DNA from: an uncultured Flavobacteriaceae bacterium
GTDB taxonomy: Bacteria; Bacteroidota; Bacteroidia; Flavobacteriales; Flavobacteriaceae
Direction of reading: 5' to 3'
DNA: 6,260 nt
NCBI GenBank assembly: GCA_938018045.1
Contig: CALIIP010000053.1
Coordinates: forward strand, 1 to 6,260
Shown here: in pieces, positions 1 to 5,914 of the stretch
Numbering within the stretch: position 1 is the stretch's first letter
Layout: each line of letters begins with the position of its first letter
Notes under the pieces: model-generated
The model's input: the letters and a program-made list of their open reading frames with translations, nothing else
The model's database searches: none
What the model was told of the DNA's origin: nothing
Made by a program: the position numbers and the translations under genes

Positions 1-596
1 CTGTCATTAAATCGTCTATAGTTTGGTCCATTTTTATTATCAATTGCTTTTTGCAAAGAATCTACAACGGACTTGTTTACTGGATCAATTTTAGAAAAAT
101 GTTCTGCAAGCCAAGTATTAATTCGCTTTTGATCTACATCTATTAAACTATCATTTTTTACAGTTCCGTCTACAATATAAAACTGCATAGCACTAGATGC
201 TCTCTCTGGATTCCCATCTCTTGCGGCACCTAAAACACCTTTTTTATGAAATAAATTTGATCTAAACTCAGCATCAACTTTGTACGTTAATCCACCATTT
301 CCTAATGTATCTAGCGGCTTTGCATTTTTACTGTCAGGATCTCCTGCTTGAACCATAAAATTATTTATGACACGATGAAACATCAAACTATCATAAGCAC
401 CTTCTTTGGCTAGTTTTAAAAAATTATCTCTATGTTTTGGAGTTTCATTGTATAATTCAACAACCATTGTTCCTTTATCGGTTACAAGTTCTAAACTTGT
501 TCTTTTATCCTCTTCTGGTGAATCTTTTTTAGTATTGCAATTCGACAAAGTGAATACTAAAATTAGTAGCGAAGTTATTTTAAGTAAATTTTTCAT
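1..596 (-). CDS. Cyclophilin-type peptidyl-prolyl cis-trans isomerase, lipoprotein (3' end cut off by the window)
   Basis: The frame is open from an ATG at 594-596 to the window edge, giving 198 visible residues and no stop codon. Residues 1-20 form a lipoprotein signal peptide: Lys at 3 and 6, a hydrophobic stretch, then LSNC with the lipidated Cys at 20. A charged linker (NTKKDSPEEDK) follows, so the enzyme should be anchored in an envelope membrane facing the periplasm or the surface. The cyclophilin domain starts near residue 34. The signature FHRVINNFMVQAGDP lies at 73-87, with the catalytic Arg at 75 and the Phe/Met/Gln of the active site at 80-83. AMQFYI at 136-141 matches the family's SQFFI strand. 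From about residue 144 there is a charged, probably helical insertion (VKNDSLIDVDQKRINTW and onward) before the last strands, which lie outside the window. The expected role is proline isomerisation during folding of exported proteins. A separate promoter is likely, because a candidate terminator precedes the gene. Confidence 0.93.
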   Translation of the reverse strand, partial: MKNLLKITSLLILVFTLSNCNTKKDSPEEDKRTSLELVTDKGTMVVELYNETPKHRDNFLKLAKEGAYDSLMFHRVINNFMVQAGDPDSKNAKPLDTLGNGGLTYKVDAEFRSNLFHKKGVLGAARDGNPERASSAMQFYIVDGTVKNDSLIDVDQKRINTWLAEHFSKIDPVNKSVVDSLQKAIDNKNGPNYRRFND

Positions 597-635
597 TTAA
601 TATATTTTAATTGGTCTCTTATAATTATGATTTTG

Positions 636-643
636 TAAAGGTA
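636..643 (-). promoter_or_regulatory. Possible Bacteroidota -7 element for the isomerase gene
   Basis: On the minus strand this reads TACCTTTA, a 7 of 8 match to the Bacteroidota -7 consensus TAnnTTTG. It lies 39 bases upstream of the isomerase ATG and directly after the candidate terminator of the preceding operon, which is a sensible place for a promoter. The matching -33 TTG is not at the usual spacing; the nearest is about 27 bases upstream. This is therefore a weak call that rests on position and one hexamer-like match. Confidence 0.25.
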
Positions 644-644
644 T

Positions 645-678
645 AAAAATTATCTCCTATTGTTTATATACAATAGGA
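645..678 (-). terminator. Candidate intrinsic terminator overlapping the GNAT stop codon
   Basis: A perfect 9-base inverted repeat (655-663 TCCTATTGT with 670-678 ACAATAGGA, 6-base loop) spans the last codons and the TAG stop of the acetyltransferase gene. In the direction of transcription it is followed within a few bases by TTTTT (645-649). The stem has only three GC pairs and the T tract is short, so termination may be partial. It would separate the PLP transferase-GNAT operon from the isomerase gene. Confidence 0.45.
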
Positions 679-1181
679 TGACATATTTTTACAAATTCTT
701 CAACTTCTTTTTTAGAAATTGCATTTGGATAGGTCATCACATATAATTGTAATGGAGGCACACTTTTATTATAAACTGGTAATTGATAGTGGTGCTGGTT
801 TACTTTAAATCCTATTCGCTCATAAAATTTAATTCTGCGCTTATTGATGTTAGAATCAGGTAATTCTACTTCTAGTAAAACAGGCTTCACATCATTACTC
901 GAAAATTTTTGAAGAATTAACCTTCCATACCCTTTATTTCTTTGTGACTTTGCAGTTGCAAAATGATCTATAAAACGGAGCGAATCTAAATTCCACCATA
1001 AAATAAATCCTATCAACTTATCATCAACAATTATTATGTCATAATGATACAAAGGATTACTCATCAATTTAGTCTGAGCATCTAATGTTTTTCTCTCATT
1101 TTTAGGAAAAGCTTCTAAATATATTTCCCATGCTTGTGAAAAATATGGATTTGAAGTATTTGTTAAACGGACTGTATTCAT
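657..1181 (-). CDS. GNAT-family N-acetyltransferase
   Basis: This 174-residue protein has the GNAT layout. An N-terminal strand and helix (1-30) include AFPKNERK, a segment often seen in this type of Bacteroidota GNAT. A beta hairpin lies around DDKLIGFILWW (53-63). The acetyl-CoA pyrophosphate-binding loop is QRNKGYG at 80-86 (consensus Q/RxxGxG/A). Motif B is FYERIGF at 119-125. It is expected to move an acetyl group from acetyl-CoA to an amine; the substrate cannot be read from the sequence. The ATG lies one base after the stop codon of the PLP transferase gene, so the two are co-transcribed and probably translationally coupled. That suggests, without proving, a role near the same metabolite. 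The protein appears full length, and its stop codon sits inside a hairpin. Confidence 0.9.
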   Translation of the reverse strand: MNTVRLTNTSNPYFSQAWEIYLEAFPKNERKTLDAQTKLMSNPLYHYDIIIVDDKLIGFILWWNLDSLRFIDHFATAKSQRNKGYGRLILQKFSSNDVKPVLLEVELPDSNINKRRIKFYERIGFKVNQHHYQLPVYNKSVPPLQLYVMTYPNAISKKEVEEFVKICHPIVYKQ

Positions 1182-1182
1182 T

Positions 1183-3042
1183 TTATTTCAAGTGCTTTTC
1201 AACAAAATCTAAAAAGACTTTTTTATGACGTTCAACGTCCATATTGGCTGAAAGAGCTACACGAGCAATATAATCTTTATCGCCTTCTTTAGTAGTTCCT
1301 TGAGTAGATGTTGCTGGAATTGTCCAGTAACATCCTTTTAACTGTCCATAACTTACACAGTACTTACTTTCATTAGGAATTTCAGTAATCATCAAGTTGA
1401 TTAAGGTGTGATTTAGTTCTCTTTTATAAGTTTCTTTTTCTTCAGTAGTTGTTCCTTTGGTAGGAAGATCTAATGAAAATACGGAAGGTGTAAACCCTTG
1501 ATCTGCCAACTCTTCAGAAACAAAATTAATTTTTGCGGCTGGTAAAATTTCATGGATATAATTTACAAATTCACGTGTATTGATATAAGCATCCTGAATT
1601 CGCTGATTCATAGAAGGTAATTGCTTTGCCAAAATTTCATATTGAAGATCTGTAGCTTCATTGTCGCAAAGTCCAAGATGTAATTCAATTTTACCCATCA
1701 ATGCTTCCGCTTTTTTATTTCCTACACAATAACCTGCAGTACATAATCCTCCACTTGGAAACTTCGATCCACTTGCATATGAAATGGCTCTAACGGTAGA
1801 TAGTATCTCTCCTTCTCCTAAGAAAAATACATTAGGACAAAACGTTTGGTCCAAAATAAAAACAGGATCTATTGCTATTTCTCCAGTAGCAGTTCTACGT
1901 TCTTTAGACAAAGCCTTTTTTAATTGTATCAAATCTGGAACCTCTACTCTAGGGTTTGTTGGTATTTCAGCAATGATATATGGAATTGCATCTTCTTTTG
2001 CAATTTTATCCAAAACGGTCTCAACACTTTGCACCATATCGTTATCTCCATCTACTGGTAAATCAACTACTTCAACATTTTCAATACAAGCAGCAACACG
2101 TCTTGCTTGGTCATTGGTTCCTCCATAACAATTTGGTGGAACAACAAATTTGATTGCTTTTCCTTTGTAATTTTCTTGAGCATCGTGTACAAGACCCATC
2201 ATAATGGCATATTGAATCGATAATCCACTAGAACCTACAAGTGCATTAGTAGGTGCACCAGTAATACTCTTTATAGATTTTAAGACCGATGTTTTGTCAG
2301 CCTTCACATTGCTTCTGGCTAACTCCAAAGAAGATTGCTCAGACAATGATTTTAAGGCAACAAGACAATTGGATGGTGTCATCGCGATAGTTTCTCTTCT
2401 TCGTACATGCTGAATTTCAGAAATATATGATTCGTTTTGTTTACCGTTGACTAATAAAACACTTCCAAGATTTTCATAGGTGTTGACATAAAAATCAATA
2501 GTTGAATTGAGATCATTTGCAAAAATTTTATCTTTTTCAGAAATGAAAATAGTACTTCCGTCAAACTCAGAAATCTCAGACACATTCTCAATTTTTTTTA
2601 CATCAAATTGGTAACCATACACACTTCTTATCACATCGACATCGAAAGATGTTGGTAATGAATCTGTATAAATAATTTGGGTGTTTTTATGGTCTAATAA
2701 ATTTTTTCTAAGAATTGCTAAAATAGGAGTTGTAGTGGATGAAAAACTAATTGTATTTTCTGGTTTTAGACTGTTTAATTTTGCAATTCCCCATTCTAAT
2801 ACACAAGACAATGGATGACCTAAGCGAATATAATCGTAAGCAGTCGGAAGTTCATTAAGTGCCGATACTTCAAAGTTATTGTTTGCATATAAATTTTCAA
2901 ACTCATCTAAAAATTGAGTTTTGGCTAGTTTCTCTTCATATATATCGAGTCGATGTGTAGTTAAACGCAACCAACTTGTTGGCATATTTCCTATTACTTC
3001 TTTTATATAATCTAGCATTTTATTTGCTGGCATAACTTTCAT
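1183..3042 (-). CDS. PLP-dependent Cys/Met-metabolism-type transferase (cystathionine gamma-synthase/lyase superfamily), long form
   Basis: This is a 619-residue fold-type I PLP enzyme; classic members have about 380-400 residues. The catalytic part occupies roughly 265-619. It has SSG at 271-273 (PLP phosphate loop), NCYGGT at 304-309, AEIPTNPRVEVPDL at 358-371 (family ExPsNPxxxxxDi), ILDQTF at 396-401 with the Asp that should contact the pyridine nitrogen, and SGSK ending at Lys427, the likely Schiff-base lysine. ARVALSANMD at 593-602 matches the C-terminal vRlSvGiEd segment. It should act in the cytoplasm on a sulfur amino acid or an activated homoserine derivative, but gamma-synthase, lyase and sulfhydrylase activities cannot be told apart here. 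The first ~250 residues also carry degraded family motifs (YIRLGHP at 71-77, SFSSTTT at 99-105, MTPSNCLVALKSL at 221-233). A second ATG at codon 4 is possible; the first is used here. The gene leads an operon with the GNAT gene. Confidence 0.85.
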   Translation of the reverse strand: MKVMPANKMLDYIKEVIGNMPTSWLRLTTHRLDIYEEKLAKTQFLDEFENLYANNNFEVSALNELPTAYDYIRLGHPLSCVLEWGIAKLNSLKPENTISFSSTTTPILAILRKNLLDHKNTQIIYTDSLPTSFDVDVIRSVYGYQFDVKKIENVSEISEFDGSTIFISEKDKIFANDLNSTIDFYVNTYENLGSVLLVNGKQNESYISEIQHVRRRETIAMTPSNCLVALKSLSEQSSLELARSNVKADKTSVLKSIKSITGAPTNALVGSSGLSIQYAIMMGLVHDAQENYKGKAIKFVVPPNCYGGTNDQARRVAACIENVEVVDLPVDGDNDMVQSVETVLDKIAKEDAIPYIIAEIPTNPRVEVPDLIQLKKALSKERRTATGEIAIDPVFILDQTFCPNVFFLGEGEILSTVRAISYASGSKFPSGGLCTAGYCVGNKKAEALMGKIELHLGLCDNEATDLQYEILAKQLPSMNQRIQDAYINTREFVNYIHEILPAAKINFVSEELADQGFTPSVFSLDLPTKGTTTEEKETYKRELNHTLINLMITEIPNESKYCVSYGQLKGCYWTIPATSTQGTTKEGDKDYIARVALSANMDVERHKKVFLDFVEKHLK

Positions 3043-3110
3043 CTTTAGATAGGCCGAAAGTTACATTAATTAGTATTATTGTAAAAGTGTTTAAGGAATA
3101 AAACTGAATA

Positions 3111-3170
3111 GAAAATTTGCGAGGATTTTCGTAAGTAGGCTAAAACTAGTAATTAATTTTATACGGTGTT
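3111..3170 (-). repeat. Short copy of the cassette-boundary intergenic repeat (copy 1)
   Basis: This element lies just downstream of the unknown gene and includes its stop codon. Positions 3142-3170 match 4136-4164 of copy 2 at 23 of 29 bases in the same orientation, including TTTTATACG and an end of GTGTT versus TTGTT. Positions 3119-3130 (GCGAGGATTTTC) are identical to 4076-4087 in copy 2. A small inverted repeat (GAAAAT at 3111-3116, ATTTTC at 3125-3130) lies at the inner end. About 45 bases of the copy 2 centre, and its whole second arm, are missing. The copy is therefore a shorter family member or a truncated remnant at the edge of the accessory block. Confidence 0.7.
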
Positions 3171-4019
3171 AGCAACCGTTTTTTTATTCATTCTATAATG
3201 TAAATTCAGAAAACGAATTCCATAAAAATTTAGATTATGGTCGGCTCTCAAAACATTTTCATCATCTTCATAAACTCTAATCCATTCGTGCATTGACTTA
3301 ACAAATCTTGCCCAATATTCTCCCTTTTCATTTGTCAATGTAAAGTAGAACCCATTGTCTCCAAATTTTTTTCCATCAGAGCAGAGTAGAAGAGAACCAT
3401 CTTTCTCAACTTTTTCTGTCATAACCACAGAAGCATTTCCATTTGGTAGTGGGAATATAACTTTTAGAAGTGGTTTTTCGTAATTCGGATTTTTACAAGT
3501 TGTGTAAATTCCTGAATAAATTACATTGTTTGTACTTTTTATTGTTCTATACCAAATAGTCCATTTGGTTTCCTTTGTTTTCTTATCCTTCAGTTTAATT
3601 ATTTCACTTTTCAGACCTTTTGCAGTCTCTATAGAATTCAGTGGTAAATTCAGTTGTTGAAGTCGTTTACTAAATATCAAGTAAAGAAGTTTACCAAAAG
3701 GTTTAAAAACACCTTTCCATTCAGACCAAACTTCAAAGTCATAGTTTGAGGTGTTTTCGTAAAAGTCAGCAACTTTGTCGTTTAAACGATTTTTGTCTTG
3801 GTCTGAAATTCCGATTTGTTCCATTCGTTCGAGAAGTCCAGAATTTGGCAAGTTTTTTTGAATTTCTAAATCTTCTTTTTCCGCTAATTCGAAAATGAAT
3901 TTATCTTTAATTATATCTGTATTTCCTATAGGTCCAATTAACCACTCAAAATCATTCGGGTTTATCTTTTTCCCTGTAGCTTTTACCCAAATTTGGGTTA
4001 TTTTATCTTGTATTGCCAT
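3159..4019 (-). CDS. Hypothetical protein, unrecognised family, cassette-borne
   Basis: I do not recognise this 286-residue protein. It has no signal peptide and no clear membrane segment, so it is probably cytoplasmic. The N-terminal ~130 residues look mostly helical and charged (ELAEKEDLEIQKNL, LLERMEQIGISDQDKNRL). From about residue 150 onward the pattern is beta-rich with many aromatics (TKWTIWYRTI, NGFYFTLTNEKGEYWARFV). It ends in a striking aromatic segment (LNFYGIRFLNLHYRMN, 263-278), which may be a conserved core. No catalytic motif is evident. The ATG at 4017-4019 was chosen. The frame also extends 8 codons to a TTG at 4041-4043, but that lies in the neighbouring repeat and adds no convincing protein. 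The last residues (VANTV) and the TAA stop are encoded by the downstream repeat. The gene sits alone between two copies of that repeat, in the same direction as its neighbours. Confidence 0.75.
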   Translation of the reverse strand: MAIQDKITQIWVKATGKKINPNDFEWLIGPIGNTDIIKDKFIFELAEKEDLEIQKNLPNSGLLERMEQIGISDQDKNRLNDKVADFYENTSNYDFEVWSEWKGVFKPFGKLLYLIFSKRLQQLNLPLNSIETAKGLKSEIIKLKDKKTKETKWTIWYRTIKSTNNVIYSGIYTTCKNPNYEKPLLKVIFPLPNGNASVVMTEKVEKDGSLLLCSDGKKFGDNGFYFTLTNEKGEYWARFVKSMHEWIRVYEDDENVLRADHNLNFYGIRFLNLHYRMNKKTVANTV

Positions 4020-4040
4020 TAAGTTTGTTAAAATGGTTAC

Positions 4041-4166
4041 CAACGTTGTTGTGTAAGATTAGTGCGGTTTTGTGTGCGAGGATTTTCCGAAGGAAAACAG
4101 ACGTAACAAAAGCGTACTAACCTTTGATTAAGCACTAAACTACGCATTATTTTTATACGTTGTTGT
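4041..4166 (-). repeat. Imperfect palindromic intergenic repeat, attC-like (copy 2)
   Basis: This structured element fills the gap between the ATPase gene and the unknown gene. Its centre is a hairpin, TTTTCC (4083-4088) and GGAAAA (4092-4097) around a GAA loop. Imperfect pairing continues outward through 4057-4088 against 4092-4122, with unpaired bases between paired blocks (for example TTAGTGCG-TTTTG against its counterpart). ACGTTGTTGT occurs at both ends in direct orientation (4043-4052 and 4157-4166), each followed shortly by TAGTGC. CAACGTTG at 4041-4048 is itself a palindrome. The size (~125 bases), the position after a single gene, and the long bulged stem recall integron attC sites, but the standard RYYYAAC/GTTRRRY boxes are not clear. 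It might also act as a terminator or be an interspersed repeat of the genome. Strand is given relative to the genes it follows. Confidence 0.7.
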
Positions 4167-4177
4167 ATTTTAGTGCT

Positions 4178-5623
4178 TTATAAGTCTTCTTTAATTCTCC
4201 TTAAAATATTAATTGATTTCCTTAAAGACGCATATGTAAATTTTCTATTGTTTGTATTTTCGGGATGATGTATTGAATGACGTATGTACATACTTAAGGA
4301 AACGTCTATTTCTGTTTTTGATGGCTCTTTAATCCATTTTCTGTCCTTAGTAAGTGTAGTCAATTTAGTTTTATCATTTGCTTCAATGAAACCATAAAGT
4401 TCATTGTGATAATCATTAGTTGGAATATCAAATATTTCAAAGTTTATTTCAGAGTATGACGTTTGAGTTTTTGATACTCTTTCAATTATTGTTTTTACAT
4501 TCTCAGATTTTACAACCTTAAAAGACCTATTTAGATTCGATTTATCGATTAAGTAATTTGAATGTGTTGCGTAAAAGATAATATTATTATCATCTTTATT
4601 CTTAGTTATATTCAATAATTCATCCTTTAAATTCAGTTGTGCAGTTGGATGCAAATGAGTTTCAGGTTCGTCAAGAAGAAGAATTGTATAATTTAATTTG
4701 TCGTTTGAATTTTCAATCGAAACAGTTAATAAAAATGATATAAATTGCCTAAACCCATCACTTCTTTGACTTGTTACTTTTGCATCGTAATTTACTCCTT
4801 CATCTTCTACTAATAATGAAATAGTATTGTTGTTAATTTTAAATTTAATCAAAATTGGATGTCCATTCCATACTTTCTTTATATGTTCAGTAACTTTATC
4901 ATTCAATCTTTGTTCTAAGTTATGTATTGATGCTGGGTTATTTAATTTAAGAATTTCTTTTGGAATTTCTGCTTCAGTAATTCCAATTAATTCAAAACAA
5001 TTTAATAACGGAATAGAAATTGTTTTAGGATTGGCTGAAAACTGTTGTAAATTTATCAAATTTGAGATAAGATACTTAGGCTCAGATTTCCAAAAAACTA
5101 TTGAATGGATTTCATCCCAAAAATAGTTTGGTAAGTTTGTGTTAAAAAAATCAGTTAAATTAATTTCGTTTACCGTTTCGCCTTCCGGGACAATTTTTCC
5201 GCCTTCAAATTTAAATTTATTTATAATTTCCTTTTTAAATTCTAAAGACTGTATTTTAGTTTCAGTTACAGGGTTAATATTATTTAGAACTTTCTTTAAC
5301 TCCAATGAATTTACTTCAAGTTGTCTCAAAAAAGCATCAGGTGCTTCATAGGTTGTCTTAAAATGTTCGATTAGTTCTTTTTTTTCACTTACTTCGAGTT
5401 CATAGCAAAAAGTAATAATTACAGGTTTCTCAGTTGAATGAAAATCAATTGGATGTGTTAATTCTTTTTTGTCAATAAATGATATTGCTTTTAAAATACT
5501 TGATTTTCCAGTTTCATTTACACCTAATAGCGAAAAGGTCAGACTTCCATTTATTCGACTTATTGGGATTTCCAATTCATCAATGCTTTTATAATTTTCT
5601 AACAGTATTTTTTTTAGGTTCAT
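4178..5623 (-). CDS. RecF/OLD-like AAA ATPase with HEPN-like C-terminal motif; candidate phage-defence protein
   Basis: This 481-residue protein starts like RecF/OLD/SMC-type ATPases (LKKILLENYKSIDELEI). Walker A is GVNETGKS at 34-41. A signature-like SDGFRQ lies at 288-293, Walker B is TILLLDEPETHLHP at 313-326 (Asp318, Glu319), and the H-loop is ATHS with His354. Residues ~80-250 form the long helical insert usual for these proteins. No TOPRIM nuclease domain follows, so it is not a classic OLD nuclease. Instead the tail has YIRHSIHHPENTNNRKF (446-462) and a helix, LRKSINILRRI. R448-H449-x-x-x-H453 fits the Rx4H motif of HEPN ribonucleases, which PrrC and RloC also combine with an ABC-type ATPase. 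The inferred role is an ATPase sensor controlling an RNase in phage defence or abortive infection. The ATPase part is secure; the RNase part is inference from a short motif. The gene stands alone, followed after 11 bases by the palindromic repeat. Confidence 0.88.
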   Translation of the reverse strand: MNLKKILLENYKSIDELEIPISRINGSLTFSLLGVNETGKSSILKAISFIDKKELTHPIDFHSTEKPVIITFCYELEVSEKKELIEHFKTTYEAPDAFLRQLEVNSLELKKVLNNINPVTETKIQSLEFKKEIINKFKFEGGKIVPEGETVNEINLTDFFNTNLPNYFWDEIHSIVFWKSEPKYLISNLINLQQFSANPKTISIPLLNCFELIGITEAEIPKEILKLNNPASIHNLEQRLNDKVTEHIKKVWNGHPILIKFKINNNTISLLVEDEGVNYDAKVTSQRSDGFRQFISFLLTVSIENSNDKLNYTILLLDEPETHLHPTAQLNLKDELLNITKNKDDNNIIFYATHSNYLIDKSNLNRSFKVVKSENVKTIIERVSKTQTSYSEINFEIFDIPTNDYHNELYGFIEANDKTKLTTLTKDRKWIKEPSKTEIDVSLSMYIRHSIHHPENTNNRKFTYASLRKSINILRRIKEDL

Positions 5624-5864
5624 TTATTCGTTATTTTCTTGTTTTGGGCATTAAACACAACTGGTTATAAAAGAACAAAAATGCTCTTTTATGGGTTTAT
5701 ATTTCTAGATAAAAGGAATTTCTGTTCCTGTTTACCGTTTTTAAATTTGTGATAGTTGCAATTTTTATCACTCACAATATAAGAAAATGAGGAGTAAATA
5801 ACTAAAGAAGTATTTGCATACTTATCAACATTTTAGATTCTATATTTATTTCAGAATTACCCAT
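5624..5864. other. Gene-free stretch upstream of the ATPase gene, with three small inverted repeats
   Basis: There is no credible coding region on either strand. It holds three perfect short inverted repeats: ATAAAAGA/TCTTTTAT (5667-5674 and 5685-5692), AGGAA/TTCCT (5714-5718 and 5725-5729), and GTGATA/TATCAC (5749-5754 and 5766-5771). The last could be an operator for the ATPase gene, but nothing supports this beyond symmetry. No good TAnnTTTG promoter was found on the minus strand. The edge of the accessory block probably lies somewhere in this stretch. The run of A residues just beyond it belongs to the terminator. Confidence 0.5.
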
Positions 5865-5892
5865 AAAAAAAGCCTCCAAGATTGGAGGCTTT
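5865..5892 (-). terminator. Strong intrinsic terminator of the DUF885 gene
   Basis: A perfect 11-base inverted repeat (5869-5879 and 5882-5892, arms AAAGCCTCCAA and TTGGAGGCTTT) lies 22 bases past the stop codon of the DUF885 gene. In the direction of transcription it is followed by an uninterrupted run of T residues (A at 5865-5871 on the plus strand, partly inside the stem). It ends that transcript, so the ATPase gene downstream needs its own promoter. Confidence 0.9.
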
Positions 5893-5914
5893 AAATTATT
5901 TATACGTTTTAGTC

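Noticed and set aside
406..600. Plus-strand open frame of 64 codons
   Set aside because: It is antisense to the signal peptide and first domain of the isomerase gene, whose cyclophilin motifs are unmistakable.
1784..2128. Plus-strand open frame of 114 codons
   Set aside because: It lies wholly inside the PLP transferase gene on the other strand, and its translation is low-complexity Ser/Thr/Ile-rich, typical of an antisense shadow.
3056..3063. TAACTTTC on the minus strand as a -7 promoter element for the PLP transferase
   Set aside because: It matches 7 of 8 consensus bases, but the start of transcription would fall only about 6 bases before the ATG, and no -33 TTG is at the right distance.
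4020..4043. TTG start at 4041-4043, adding 8 residues to the unknown protein
   Set aside because: The extension lies partly in the repeat element, and a good ATG follows at 4017-4019; nothing favours the rarer start codon.
3111..4166. CRISPR array
   Set aside because: There are only two diverged copies nearly 1 kb apart with a full gene between them; no regular spacers.
4827..5351. Two plus-strand open frames opposite the ATPase gene
   Set aside because: They are antisense shadows of the AT-rich ATPase gene, without recognisable protein features or their own signals.
4178..5623. Classic OLD-family nuclease (ATPase plus TOPRIM)
   Set aside because: No TOPRIM motifs (conserved Glu, then DxD) follow the H-loop; the tail is too short and has the HEPN-like motif instead.
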